Shown here: in pieces, positions 50,693-59,458 of the stretch | Layout of the letters: every line of letters begins with the position of its first letter | How positions within the stretch are numbered: the first letter of the stretch is position 1 | Notes under the pieces: generated by a model | Seen by the model: only the letters and a program-made list of their open reading frames with translations | Told to the model about the DNA's origin: nothing | Databases searched by the model: none | DNA from: Kitasatospora papulosa | Lineage (GTDB): Bacteria; Actinomycetota; Actinomycetes; Streptomycetales; Streptomycetaceae | DNA length: 64,000 bases | Direction: 5' to 3' | NCBI RefSeq assembly: GCF_000717245.1 | Contig: NZ_JNYQ01000003.1 | Span: 496,001-560,000, forward strand | Translations under genes and position numbers: made by a program

Positions 50693-52066
50693 GTGCTCCG
50701 TGTCGCCGTCGTCGGTTCGGGTCCCAGCGGGGTCTACACGGCCCAGGAGTTGCTGCGGCAGTCGCGGGTGCCCGAGGTGCGGGTGCACGTACTGGACCGG
50801 CTGCCCACGCCGTACGGTCTGGTCCGCTACGGCGTGGCCCCGGACCACGAGAAGATCAAGTCGCTGCAGAGCAGTCTCCGGACGGTCCTGGAGGACGACC
50901 GGATCACCTTCGCCGGCCATGTCGAGGCGGGCGGGGCCGGCGGGGTGTCACCCGCCCGGCTCAAGGAGCTGTACCACGCGGTGGTCTACTGCGTCGGGGC
51001 GGCGGCCGACCGGCCGCTCTCCGTTCCCGGGGAGGGGCTGCCGGGAAGTTTCTCCGCCACGGAGTTCGTCTCCTGGTACAGCGCCCACCCGGACGCGGCC
51101 GCCGGGGACTTCGCCCTCCTGGCCCGCTCCGTCGTGGTGATCGGGGTCGGCAACGTGGCGGTCGACGTCGCCCGGATGCTCGCGCGCGGTGCCGCGGAAC
51201 TGCGGGGCACGGACGTGCCGCGGGCCGCTCTCGACATGCTGGGGGCGAGCCGGGTGCGGGAGGTCCACCTCGTCGGCAGGCGCGGCCCGTCGGCGGCCAG
51301 GTTCACCACCAAGGAGCTGCGCGAGCTCGGTGCGCTCCCCCGGGCACGGATCGTCGTGGACGGGGCGGAGCTGGCGCTCGACCCGGCCTACGCCGCCTCG
51401 GCGGCGGGCGCCGGGGAACCGCCGCCCGCCGTGGTGCGGCGCAACCTGGACGTGCTGCGCGGGTGGGCGGGGGCCCCGCCGCACGCGACGGCCGACGGGG
51501 AGCGCCGCATCCGCCTGCGGTTCTTCCTGCGTCCGGTCGAACTGCTGGAGAGGCAGGGCAGGGTGGCGGGGGTGCGGTTCGCACGGACGGCTCCGGACGG
51601 TTCCGGGGGCGTGCGGGACACCGGGGAGTACGAGGACATCGAGGCGCAGTTGGTCCTGCGCGCCGTGGGATACCGGGGGACGCCTCTGCCGGGGCTGCCC
51701 TTCGACCCCGTGCACGGCACCGTGCCCCATGTGGCGGGCCGGGTGGTCAGGGACGGCAGGACGTCTCCCGGGGAGTACGTCGCCGGGTGGATCAAGCGCG
51801 GCCCCACCGGGGTGATCGGTTCGAACAGGTCGTGTGCCAAGGAGACGGTCGCCTCCCTGGTCGAGGACGCGCCGCTTCTCCTCGGGCGGGAGGTCCCCGC
51901 CGATCCGCTGGCTGTTCTCCGGGACCAGGGGCTGCGGCCGGTGGAGTGGGACGGATGGCTCTCCATCGAGCGCGCGGAATCCGCACTGGGGCGCTCGCTG
52001 GGGCGCGGGCGGGTGAAGATCCCCGACTGGTCAGGGCTGCTCGACGCGGCCCGCGGCGGTCCCTGA
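50693..52066 (+). CDS. FprA-like ferredoxin-NADP+ reductase
   Basis: A 457-residue FAD/NADPH enzyme of the adrenodoxin-reductase class. VAVVGSGPSGVYTAQELL (FAD), PTPYGLVRYGVAPDHEKIK (class signature), VVVIGVGNVAVDVARML (NADP) and GWIKRGPTGVIGSNRSCAKETV are visible. It passes electrons from NADPH to a ferredoxin, e.g. for P450s. GTG at 50693 with GGAGGAGG upstream. Ends with a 36-base overlap with the converging ArsR gene. Confidence 0.92.
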   Translation: MLRVAVVGSGPSGVYTAQELLRQSRVPEVRVHVLDRLPTPYGLVRYGVAPDHEKIKSLQSSLRTVLEDDRITFAGHVEAGGAGGVSPARLKELYHAVVYCVGAAADRPLSVPGEGLPGSFSATEFVSWYSAHPDAAAGDFALLARSVVVIGVGNVAVDVARMLARGAAELRGTDVPRAALDMLGASRVREVHLVGRRGPSAARFTTKELRELGALPRARIVVDGAELALDPAYAASAAGAGEPPPAVVRRNLDVLRGWAGAPPHATADGERRIRLRFFLRPVELLERQGRVAGVRFARTAPDGSGGVRDTGEYEDIEAQLVLRAVGYRGTPLPGLPFDPVHGTVPHVAGRVVRDGRTSPGEYVAGWIKRGPTGVIGSNRSCAKETVASLVEDAPLLLGREVPADPLAVLRDQGLRPVEWDGWLSIERAESALGRSLGRGRVKIPDWSGLLDAARGGP

Positions 52067-52462
52067 CAGCGCCACGGAGGACGCGTCGGCGCCGCCGAGG
52101 CGCCGGGCCTGCAGGTCCGCTCCGCGCAGGACGCTGTCGAGCAGGCCGGGGAAGAGCGCGTCCAGGTCCTCGGTCCGTACGCAGCTCAGTTTGGCCGTGC
52201 CCCGGTAGAACTGGGTGATGACGCCGTTCTCGCGGAGCACCCTGAAATGGTGCGTGGTGGTGGACTTGGACACCGGGAGATCGAAGTGGGAGCAGGCCTG
52301 TTCGTCGGCCGCTGCGGCCAGCTGGAGCACGATCCGCAGCCTGATGGGATCGGCCAGCGCGTGGAGCACGCCCTCGACGCGGATCTCGTCGCGCGAGGGG
52401 TGGGCGAGCACGCGAGAGGCGTTCGTCGTCACGGTGGCTCCAGTTCGGACCGGGGACTCCAT
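52031..52462 (-). CDS. ArsR-family regulator
   Basis: A 143-residue winged-helix repressor. The DNA-reading helix is in FDLPVSKSTTTHHFRVLRENGVI. There is no ELCVC-type metal site, so the signal is probably an organic compound or redox state. It is the last gene of an OYE-methyltransferase-ArsR operon, 21 bases after the methyltransferase. That gap holds TACGA and TCGTA half sites like those upstream of OYE, suggesting autoregulation. Confidence 0.87.
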   Translation of the reverse strand: MESPVRTGATVTTNASRVLAHPSRDEIRVEGVLHALADPIRLRIVLQLAAAADEQACSHFDLPVSKSTTTHHFRVLRENGVITQFYRGTAKLSCVRTEDLDALFPGLLDSVLRGADLQARRLGGADASSVALSGTAAGRVEQP

Positions 52463-52483
52463 TGTACGAGAGTCGTCGTAGTT

Positions 52484-53212
52484 TTATGGACGGGCCGCCA
52501 CCACGAGCCGGACGCGAGGGCTTCCGTCAGGCCTCCGGCCGAACTCCTCCAGCGGCAGCAGCCGCACCGTGAATCCGGTCCCCACGAGGTCGTCCACCAC
52601 CCCGGCGAGCGGGAAGGTGCGGTAGTACATCACGAAGGGCGGGCGCCACAGCGCGTTGCGCGCCCGCATGGCCAGGTCGAAGCCGAGCAGCGACCAGTAC
52701 GCGCGGGACCCCACCGCGGGCGGGGCGCCCACCGGGAAGACGAACAGTCCGCCCGGCCGGAGCGCGGCATGGACCTGGCCGAACAGGCCGGGGCGCTCCT
52801 CCGGCAGGAAATGGCCGAACGCCCCGAAGCTGAGGGCCAGGTCGAAGGCGCGGGTGAACGGCAGGGCCAGGGCGTCCGCCCGGACCCAGTCCACCGGCGG
52901 GCCTCCGGTGGCCCCGGTGAGCCCGGCCCGGGCGACGTCGAGCATGCCGGCGCTGAAGTCGACGCCGGTCGCCCGCTCCCTGCAGAGCCCGCGCAGCACG
53001 CCGACGCCCGCCCCGGTGCCGCAGCAGACGTCCAGGCCCCGGTCGAACGGCCCGAGGGGCCGCACCGCGTCGCCGACGGCTTCGAGCACCCGGTCCGGGG
53101 TCCGGTAGGGCGTGCGGTCGAACTTCGGTGCGAGCAGGTCGTATCCCCGCATGGTCGAGGAGAGCGCCTGTACGGCCAGCTCGCGCAGCGTGGGGCCCTG
53201 AGGAGTGAACAT
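52484..53212 (-). CDS. Class I SAM-dependent methyltransferase
   Basis: A 242-residue methyltransferase. Motif I is LDVCCGTGAGVG, followed by GVDFSAGMLDVAR, VRADALALPF and LRPGGLFVFP. It moves a methyl group from SAM to an unknown acceptor. Located between OYE and ArsR in one operon; spacing 29 and 21 bases. Perhaps it methylates a reduced quinone or similar product; this is inference. Confidence 0.85.
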   Translation of the reverse strand: MFTPQGPTLRELAVQALSSTMRGYDLLAPKFDRTPYRTPDRVLEAVGDAVRPLGPFDRGLDVCCGTGAGVGVLRGLCRERATGVDFSAGMLDVARAGLTGATGGPPVDWVRADALALPFTRAFDLALSFGAFGHFLPEERPGLFGQVHAALRPGGLFVFPVGAPPAVGSRAYWSLLGFDLAMRARNALWRPPFVMYYRTFPLAGVVDDLVGTGFTVRLLPLEEFGRRPDGSPRVRLVVAARP

Positions 53213-53241
53213 CGCCGCTCAGCGTACCCACGGACGCCGCG

Positions 53242-54342
53242 TCACACCGCGTAGCCGTACGCTTCGGGCGCCCTGACGTCACCACCGAGCGCACGTGCGG
53301 CGTTGCGGGCGAAGTAGGGATCGCGCAGCAGTTCACGGCCGAGCAGGACGGCGTCGGCGCTGCCGTCCGCGAGGATCTTCTCCGCCTGAACGGGGTCGGT
53401 GATCAGCCCCACGGCGGCGACCGGGAGGCCCGTCTCCTTGCGCACGCGCTCTGCGAACGGCACCTGGTAGCCCGGCTCCACCGGGATCCGCGCCTTGGGC
53501 GCGAGCCCTCCGGTCGAGACGTCCAGCAGGTCGACGCCGTGCGCGAGCAGCTCACGTGCGAGGCGGACGGTGTCGTCGCCGGTCCATCCCTCGCGGGGAT
53601 CGTCGGCGTTCTCGGTCAGCCAGTCGGTGGCGGAGATGCGGAAGAACAGGGGCAGTTCCTCGGGCCAGACCGCGCGCACGGCGTCCACGACCTCCAGCGC
53701 GAGGCGAACGCGGTTCTCGAAGGAGCCGCCGTAGGCGTCGGTGCGGTGGTTGCTGTGCGGGGAGAGGAACTGACCGATCAGATAGCCGTGCGCCCCGTGG
53801 ATCTCGGCGACCCGGAATCCCGCGTCGAGCGCCCGGCGGGCCGCGTCGGCGAACTGGCGCACGACCTGCTGGATGTCCTCGGTGCTGAGCTCGTCGGGCA
53901 CCGTGTGGCCCTCGTCGTATGCGAGAGGGCTCGGGGCGACGGGCTGCCAGCCCTCGGGGTGGTCGGTGGGGACGGGGCCGCCGCCCTGCCAGGGGCGACC
54001 GGTCGACGCCTTCCGCCCGGCGTGGGCGAGCTGGATGCCCGGCACGGTTCCCTGGCCTTCGAGGAAGGCGGTGATGCGACGGAAGGCGTCCACCTGGCGG
54101 TCGTTCCAGATGCCCAGGTCCGCGGCGCTGATCCGGCCCTCGGGGCTGACGGCGGTCGCCTCGACGAGCACGAGGCCGGTTCCGCCGGCGGCGCGCGACG
54201 CGTAGTGGGCGAAGTGCCAGTCGTTGGCCGCTCCCGTGTCGGGACCGGACGCCGCGGCACTGTACTGGCACATCGGCGCCATCCAGACGCGGTTGGGAAC
54301 GGTCAGCGACCTCAGGACGTAGGGCTCGAACAGTGCGCTCAC
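53242..54342 (-). CDS. Old yellow enzyme (class III, YqjM-like ene-reductase)
   Basis: A 366-residue FMN enzyme. It has the YqjM-type features: C25 and Y27 in MAPMCQYS, LAHAGRKAS, and the substrate-binding pair H182/H185 in IHGAHGYLI. Reduces activated C=C bonds of quinones or enals with NADPH. I chose GTG at 54342, with GGAG seven bases upstream; GTG at 54360 is possible. Operon leader; three regularly spaced CGTA-N-TACG sites and a 24-base palindrome lie upstream. Confidence 0.9.
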   Translation of the reverse strand: MSALFEPYVLRSLTVPNRVWMAPMCQYSAAASGPDTGAANDWHFAHYASRAAGGTGLVLVEATAVSPEGRISAADLGIWNDRQVDAFRRITAFLEGQGTVPGIQLAHAGRKASTGRPWQGGGPVPTDHPEGWQPVAPSPLAYDEGHTVPDELSTEDIQQVVRQFADAARRALDAGFRVAEIHGAHGYLIGQFLSPHSNHRTDAYGGSFENRVRLALEVVDAVRAVWPEELPLFFRISATDWLTENADDPREGWTGDDTVRLARELLAHGVDLLDVSTGGLAPKARIPVEPGYQVPFAERVRKETGLPVAAVGLITDPVQAEKILADGSADAVLLGRELLRDPYFARNAARALGGDVRAPEAYGYAV

Positions 54343-54377
54343 AAGGGGCTCCGATTCCACGGGAAGCGACGGGGCGC

Positions 54378-54401
54378 GACGGTCCGGCGCGCCGGACCGT
54401 C
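54378..54401. promoter_or_regulatory. 24-base perfect palindrome in the OYE leader
   Basis: GACGGTCCGGCG (54378-54389) is mirrored exactly by CGCCGGACCGTC (54390-54401) with no spacer. It lies 36-59 bases upstream of the OYE start. It may be an operator or form an mRNA hairpin that masks or exposes the ribosome site. Confidence 0.6.
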
Positions 54402-54419
54402 ACTTCGTACGAGCATCAC

Positions 54420-54462
54420 CGTACTACGAAAGACGCCGTACTACGACACCCGCCGTACTACG
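54420..54462. repeat. Three CGTAC-TACG operator repeats at exact 17-bp spacing
   Basis: CGTACTACG occurs at 54420-54428, 54437-54445 and 54454-54462. Each is a palindrome CGTA-C-TACG (same arms on either strand). The copies start 17 bases apart. A CGTACG at 54406 and TTCG-T-CGAA at 54466-54474 flank the array. It is immediately upstream of the OYE-methyltransferase-ArsR operon and overlaps the end of the converging neighbour's intergenic space, so ArsR is the obvious candidate binder. Confidence 0.72.
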
Positions 54463-54474
54463 GCGTTCGTCGAA

Positions 54475-54894
54475 CTATGAATCGGCCTGCCGCCTCCCAT
54501 GGCGCAGCCTGCGCCGCAGCCGGATGGCGGCGTCGGCCTCGTACACCTGGCTCCAGCTGCGTCCGGCTCCGGATGTCCAGGTCACCTGGACGTTCGCCCC
54601 GTCCGCCCTGACCGCCTCCACCGTCATCAGCCGGTCCCCGTCCCGTACGTCGCCGCGCAGGAGGTCGCGGGCTTCGACGGTGACGGGCTCCGACTCCCGG
54701 GCGCTCTCCGCCTCGCCGGCCGCCGCGACGAGGGCCGCGGCGAGTTCCCTGGCGGCCGCCGGGGTGCAGGACCAAGCGGTGGGCGCCGAAGGACCTCCGA
54801 TCAGCAGGCCGACCTGGAGAGGCCCTTCCACCGGCCCGGGAGTCACCTCCAGCGTCGCGCCGCGCCCCTCGGGGTCCCTGATCTCGATGCCCAT
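54475..54894 (-). CDS. Hypothetical protein, 139 residues
   Basis: A soluble protein with two small beta-rich halves. The first half (IEIRDPEGRGATLEVTPGP, VGLLIGGPSAPTAWSCTP) has an immunity-like look, followed by a long helix rich in Ala/Glu (AAARELAAALVAAAGEAESARE) and a second domain (DGDRLMTVEAVRADGANVQVTWTSG) with a basic tail. I do not recognise the family. It stops 5 bases before the operator array and is in the same direction as OYE. Confidence 0.6.
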   Translation of the reverse strand: MGIEIRDPEGRGATLEVTPGPVEGPLQVGLLIGGPSAPTAWSCTPAAARELAAALVAAAGEAESARESEPVTVEARDLLRGDVRDGDRLMTVEAVRADGANVQVTWTSGAGRSWSQVYEADAAIRLRRRLRHGRRQADS

Positions 54895-54931
54895 GCCTGC
54901 CGCCTCCTCGTCCCGCCCCGGTCAGCTCGGC

Positions 54932-55105
54932 TCAGCTGGCCCGGAAGCTCTCCGGCGGCACCGGACCCGGATGACCGGGGCCGCCGGTGTCCACCACGAG
55001 GTTCTGGAGTACCACGGCCGGGCCGTCCCTCCGGAATCGAGGTGCGCCCGCACGGTGACCGGACCGGTCCGGCAGGCTTCCGTCACCGGGGTTCTCTTCG
55101 AAAGT
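54932..55105 (-). pseudogene. Remnant resembling the C-terminus of a GH115-type xylan alpha-glucuronidase
   Basis: The segment VVLQNLVVDTGG...PPESFRAS, ending TGA at 54932, looks like the LVVDTGGLRPSYLGPPES terminus of GH115 enzymes as I recall it. Just upstream another frame reads PVTVRAHLD, also expected before it, so a frameshift seems to separate the pieces. No complete gene surrounds it. It lies downstream of the bxlA-like xylosidase, where a xylan-debranching gene would fit. Assignment rests on short motifs. Confidence 0.4.
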
Positions 55106-55147
55106 TTCGGCTCCGCCCGGCACCCCTTGCGGAGAGCCGGGCGGGCC

Positions 55148-55164
55148 GGGGGCGCGCCGCCCCC
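55148..55164. terminator. GGGGGCG-CGC-CGCCCCC hairpin after the GH3 gene
   Basis: A perfect 7-bp stem with a 3-base loop just after the GH3 stop (55169) on the minus strand, so it probably ends the bxl-type operon. Confidence 0.55.
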
Positions 55165-55168
55165 GCGC

Positions 55169-57571
55169 TCACCTCCGTACGGCCGGCGCGCCGACGGAGA
55201 CGTCGCACACCATGCGGCGCCGGTGGTCGACGGTCCGCTCGGGCCCGGTGAGGCGCAGTCGTACGGTGTGCTTGACGTCCGCGATGTCACTGGAGGTGGC
55301 GAAGCGCAGCTCCAGGCCACCGGGCTCGACGATCCGGCGCCCCCCGGCCCCGGTGAACGACGCCAGGTCGGCGTGGAAGCGGAATCCCACCCTGCGGGAC
55401 TCCCCCGCCGCGAGCGGCACCCGGGCGTACCCGATCAGCCGGACCTCGGGGCGCGTGGTCTGGGCGACGGGGTCGTGGACGTAGAGCTGGACCACTTCGG
55501 CGCCGTCACGGTCGCCGGTGTTGCGGACCGTGATCGCGAGGTCGGTCTCCCCGTCGGTGGGCAGCTCGGCCGGCGCGTCCGCGTCGGCCTCCCAGGCGAA
55601 CGAGGTGTACGAGAGCCCGTGGCCGAAGGGGTGGAGCGGGGTCGGGTCCAGGTTGCTGACCCCGTTGGCGCGGCCGAGCGGCGGCTGCAGATACGTCCAC
55701 GGCTGACCGCCGGGATCCCTGGGCACGCCCAGGGGCAGACGGCCGGAGGGGTTGACCCGCCCCGAGAGCACGCCGGCGAGGGCGGGTCCGCCCTCCTCCC
55801 CGGGGAAGAACGCCTGCACACAGCCGGCCAGCCGGTCCGCCCACCCTCCGAGGGCGTACGTACGCCCCGTGAGCAGCACCAGGACCACCGGGGTCCCGGT
55901 CGCGAGCAACGCGTCCAGGAGGTCGCCCTGCAGACCGGGCAGTGCCAGGTCTGCGGCGTCGCAGCCCTCGCCGGAGGTTCCGCGGCCGAACAGTCCGGCC
56001 CGGTCCCCGAGCACGGCCACACAGACGTCCGCGCCGGCGGCCAGCGCCGCGGCGTCCTCGATCCCGGAGGCGTCCGTGCCGTCCACCTCGCAGCCCTGCG
56101 CGTGGCCGACGTCCCCGCCGGGGAACTCCTCCCGGAGTGCTTCCAGCACCGTCGGTACGACGATGCCCATGGGCGCGTCGGGGTGCTGGACCCCGACGTG
56201 GCTCGGGAAGGAGTAGCAGCCGAGCATGGCCAGCGGGTCGTCGGCGCGCGGGCCCACGACCGCGATCCGCCCGGTGCCGGCCAGCGGGAGCGCACCACCG
56301 GGGTTGGACAGCAGGACGCAGGAGCGTTCGGCGAGCAGCCGGGCCAGGGCACGGTTGCGCGGAGGGTCGAGGTCCACGGTGCCGCGCGCCCGCTCGGGGT
56401 CCACTCCGTCGAGCGCGGCGGGCAGGGTCTCCCGGTCCGGATCGAGCAGGCCGAGCTCGCACTTCTGCAGCAGGACCCTGCGCAGGGCACGGTCGACCAG
56501 CTCCTCGGCCACGAGTCCGGCACGTACGGCTGCGACCAGTTCGTCCCCGTAGCTGCGTACGGTGGGCAGCTCGACGTCCACCCCTGCCGTCAGGGCGAGG
56601 CGGGCGGCGTCGCCGCGGTTCTCGGCCACCCGGTGGAGGGTCTCCAGGAAGCCGATGCCGAAGTAGTCGGCGACGACCGTGCCGGTGAAGCCCCAGGTGT
56701 CCCTGAGGAGACCGGTGAGCAGGGCGGGGTCGGCGGCGACGGGCACTCCGTCGATCTCGGCGTACGAGTGCATCACCGAGCGGGGGCCGCCCTCGCGGAC
56801 CGCCATCTCGAACGGCGGGAGGATCACGTCGGCCATCTCCCGGGCCCCGGCCCGGACCGGCGAGAGGTTGCGTGCGCCGGCCGACGCGGAGTAGCCCGCG
56901 AAGTGCTTGAGCGTGGCGACGACCCCGGAGGACTCCAGTCCGCGGACGTACGCCGTGCCGATGGTCGCGACCAGGTAGGGGTCCTCGCCGATGGTCTCCT
57001 CGACGCGGCCCCAGCGCAGGTCACGCACCACGTCCAGGACGGGGGCGAGCCCTTGGTGGACACCCACGGACCGCATGTCGCTGCCGATGCGGTGCGCCAT
57101 CTCGGCGACCAGCTCCGGGTCCCAGGCCGCCCCCCAGGCGAGCGGCACCGGGTAGGCGGTGGCGCCCCAGGCGGTGAAGCCGGCCAGGCACTCCTCGTGG
57201 GCGAGCGCCGGCACGCCGAACCGGCCCGCCTCCACGATCCTGGCCTGGGCGCGGGCCAGCGAGACGGCGCCGACTCCCGGGTCCACCGGGGCGGAGCCGA
57301 ACGGACGGGTGAGCTGGCCGAGTCCGCGGGTGGTGATGTCCTCGAGGTCGACCGGGTCGACCATGTCGTTCTGGTGCGGTGCGACACCGTCGCCCTCGGC
57401 ATCGGCGCCCACCCAGATTCCGTACAGCTGGGCGGCCTTCTCCTCGAGCGTCATCCGGGCCGCCAGGTCGGCCACCCTCACCTCGGGGTCGAGCGAGGGG
57501 TCACGCCACGGGCCGTCGACGACGGGGGACGGATCGGACCGGCGGGCCTGCGGGGCAGGGTGGATTGCCAT
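55169..57571 (-). CDS. bxlA: GH3 beta-xylosidase/beta-glucosidase (BxlA-like)
   Basis: An 800-residue glycoside hydrolase family 3 enzyme. The nucleophile is D302 in TVVADYFGIG; KHFAGY (222-227) and the GH3 C-terminal and fibronectin-like domains (LSYTSFAWE; DVKHTVRLRLTG) follow. There is no signal peptide, so it acts inside the cell on imported oligosaccharides. It is the last gene after the bxlE-F-G transporter, as in the S. thermoviolaceus xylobiose locus. Xylosidase rather than glucosidase activity is inferred from that order. Confidence 0.85.
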   Translation of the reverse strand: MAIHPAPQARRSDPSPVVDGPWRDPSLDPEVRVADLAARMTLEEKAAQLYGIWVGADAEGDGVAPHQNDMVDPVDLEDITTRGLGQLTRPFGSAPVDPGVGAVSLARAQARIVEAGRFGVPALAHEECLAGFTAWGATAYPVPLAWGAAWDPELVAEMAHRIGSDMRSVGVHQGLAPVLDVVRDLRWGRVEETIGEDPYLVATIGTAYVRGLESSGVVATLKHFAGYSASAGARNLSPVRAGAREMADVILPPFEMAVREGGPRSVMHSYAEIDGVPVAADPALLTGLLRDTWGFTGTVVADYFGIGFLETLHRVAENRGDAARLALTAGVDVELPTVRSYGDELVAAVRAGLVAEELVDRALRRVLLQKCELGLLDPDRETLPAALDGVDPERARGTVDLDPPRNRALARLLAERSCVLLSNPGGALPLAGTGRIAVVGPRADDPLAMLGCYSFPSHVGVQHPDAPMGIVVPTVLEALREEFPGGDVGHAQGCEVDGTDASGIEDAAALAAGADVCVAVLGDRAGLFGRGTSGEGCDAADLALPGLQGDLLDALLATGTPVVLVLLTGRTYALGGWADRLAGCVQAFFPGEEGGPALAGVLSGRVNPSGRLPLGVPRDPGGQPWTYLQPPLGRANGVSNLDPTPLHPFGHGLSYTSFAWEADADAPAELPTDGETDLAITVRNTGDRDGAEVVQLYVHDPVAQTTRPEVRLIGYARVPLAAGESRRVGFRFHADLASFTGAGGRRIVEPGGLELRFATSSDIADVKHTVRLRLTGPERTVDHRRRMVCDVSVGAPAVRR

Positions 57572-57622
57572 GGCGGCAGGGTTCCTCTCATGAGTGCTGT
57601 GGTGCGGGGCGGCGTCGGTGTG

Positions 57623-58522
57623 CTACTTGCCGCCCACCCCCATCAGTCCGTTGATCAGCGCCCGCCGGGCCACGAGGTACACGGCGAAGATGGGTATGAC
57701 GGAGAGGACGATCGCTGCCAGTACCGCGGGGATGTTCACTCCGAACTGGCTCATGAAGTTGAACAGTCCGAGTGTCAGTACACGCCGCTCCTCCGACTGC
57801 GTGAGGATCAGCGGGAACAGGAAGCCGTTCCACGCCTGCAGCGCGGAGAAGATCGCGACGGTGCTGATCCCCGCTCTGGAGAGCGGAACCGCCAGTTGCC
57901 ACAGCATGCGTACGGGCGAGGCGCCGTCGAGGGCCATCGCCTCGTACATCTCCTCGGAGACGTCACGCATCGTGCCGCTGAGCACGAGGACCGCGACGGG
58001 CATCGCGAAGGCCGCGGTGGGCAGGACGATCGCCCACAGGGTGTCGTACAGCCCCAGCTTTCCGATCATCAGGTAGAGCGGGACGATCACCGCCTGCGCC
58101 GGGATCGCCACGCCGAGCAGGAAGGTACGGAAGGCGAGGGACGAGAGGCGGCTGCGGGTGCGCACCCCCACGTAGGCCACCGGGACCGAGAGCACCAGCA
58201 CGATGGCCACCGTGGCCACGGCCACGATCGCGGTGTTCCCGATCAGCGTGAGGAAGCCGCTGTCCAGCACGGTGCGGTAGTTCTCGAACGTCGGGTCCGT
58301 GGGGAGCGCCAGCGGGTCGCCGTTCAGCGCCTCGTCCTGACGCATCAGCGACGCGGAGACCAGGGTGTAGAGCGGCACCAGGACGACGAGGAGCCAGATC
58401 AGCGAGCCGAAGCCGGCCACCGGGTTGCCCAGGGGCCTGCGCCGGCGGGCCGGGCGGCCACGACGCGGGGCGGCCGGTACCGTGCGGTGCCGTGCCGCGG
58501 AGGGGCGGGTGTCGATCGACAT
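57623..58522 (-). CDS. bxlG: Sugar ABC transporter permease (BxlG-like)
   Basis: A 299-residue MalG-type inner-membrane subunit with six helices and the ATPase-docking EAA loop EEMYEAMALDGASPVRMLWQLAVPLSRAG. Pairs with BxlF. No ATP-binding subunit is encoded here; streptomycete sugar importers usually share the MsiK ATPase. ATG at 58522, 4 bases after the bxlF stop. Confidence 0.88.
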   Translation of the reverse strand: MSIDTRPSAARHRTVPAAPRRGRPARRRRPLGNPVAGFGSLIWLLVVLVPLYTLVSASLMRQDEALNGDPLALPTDPTFENYRTVLDSGFLTLIGNTAIVAVATVAIVLVLSVPVAYVGVRTRSRLSSLAFRTFLLGVAIPAQAVIVPLYLMIGKLGLYDTLWAIVLPTAAFAMPVAVLVLSGTMRDVSEEMYEAMALDGASPVRMLWQLAVPLSRAGISTVAIFSALQAWNGFLFPLILTQSEERRVLTLGLFNFMSQFGVNIPAVLAAIVLSVIPIFAVYLVARRALINGLMGVGGK

Positions 58523-58526
58523 CTCG

Positions 58527-59456
58527 TCACATACCTTCCCGGGTGGACCGCATGGACCCGAAGCCGCTGAGGCGGACCATGAGCAGCGAGATACTGGTGG
58601 CCACCACGACGAGTGCGGTGGCGACGGCCGCCGCGTAGCCGAGGTCGTAGGTCTGGAAGCCGGTCCGGTACATCAGGTAGGGCAGGATCGTCGTGTCCGT
58701 GCCGGGACCGCCCTTGGTCATGATGAGCACCGTGTCGAAGTAGGTCAGCGAGCCGACGATCATCAGGACGGACGAGGTCGTCATCGTGTGGCGCAGCTGC
58801 GGCAGCGTGATGTGGAGGAACTGCCGCACGAGGCCCGCGCCGTCGATCGAGGCCGCCTGGTAGAGGACTTCCGGGATCTGCCGGGCGCCCCCCTGGTAGA
58901 TCAGCGTGTGGAAGGGCATGAACTGCCAGCCGCCGACGAAGGCGACCACGAGCAGGGCGCCGGTGGACGAGCCCATGACGTTGGGATCGATGCCGAGCCA
59001 GGGTCCGATCGTCCGGACCACACCGAAGTTCGGGTCGAGCAGGGCGTGGAACAGCATCGCGATCGCGGTGGTGGACAGCAGCAGCGGGATGAAGAAGATC
59101 GCGGACAGGAACGCCCGGCCGCGCTGACGGCCCGCCGCCCACACGCCCAGCAGCAGGGCCACCGGGGTCTGGAAGAGCCAGCTGATCGTGGTGAGCAGGA
59201 GGCTCAGCCAGGCGGCCTGGCCGAACTCGGAGTCCTTGAAGAGCCGGGTCCAGTTGTCCAGCCCTGTCAGGGTCGGGGAGTCGAGCCCGTCCCAGGTGCA
59301 GAAGGAGAGGTAGACGGCGATCGCCAGGGGGACGATCGCGAAGACGGCGAAGAAGAGGATGCCCGGGACGGCCCAGGCGACCGGCGGGCGGCCGACGTCG
59401 CCGACGGCCGCCTTTCCGGCTCCCCGCCTCTTCGCGACCGGAGTGGGGTGCGGCAT
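58527..59456 (-). CDS. bxlF: Sugar ABC transporter permease (BxlF-like)
   Basis: A 309-residue MalF-type permease with six helices, a cytoplasmic N-tail and the EAA loop EVLYQAASIDGAGLVRQFLHITLPQL. The start ATG is 2 bases after the bxlE stop. Works with BxlG and the lipoprotein BxlE to import xylo-oligosaccharides. Confidence 0.88.
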   Translation of the reverse strand: MPHPTPVAKRRGAGKAAVGDVGRPPVAWAVPGILFFAVFAIVPLAIAVYLSFCTWDGLDSPTLTGLDNWTRLFKDSEFGQAAWLSLLLTTISWLFQTPVALLLGVWAAGRQRGRAFLSAIFFIPLLLSTTAIAMLFHALLDPNFGVVRTIGPWLGIDPNVMGSSTGALLVVAFVGGWQFMPFHTLIYQGGARQIPEVLYQAASIDGAGLVRQFLHITLPQLRHTMTTSSVLMIVGSLTYFDTVLIMTKGGPGTDTTILPYLMYRTGFQTYDLGYAAAVATALVVVATSISLLMVRLSGFGSMRSTREGM

Positions 59457-59458
59457 GG

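Noticed and set aside
54524..58570. A 1348-codon plus-strand frame
   Set aside because: Antisense to GH3 and permease genes, histidine/glycine/valine-rich with no motif; explained by third-position GC bias.
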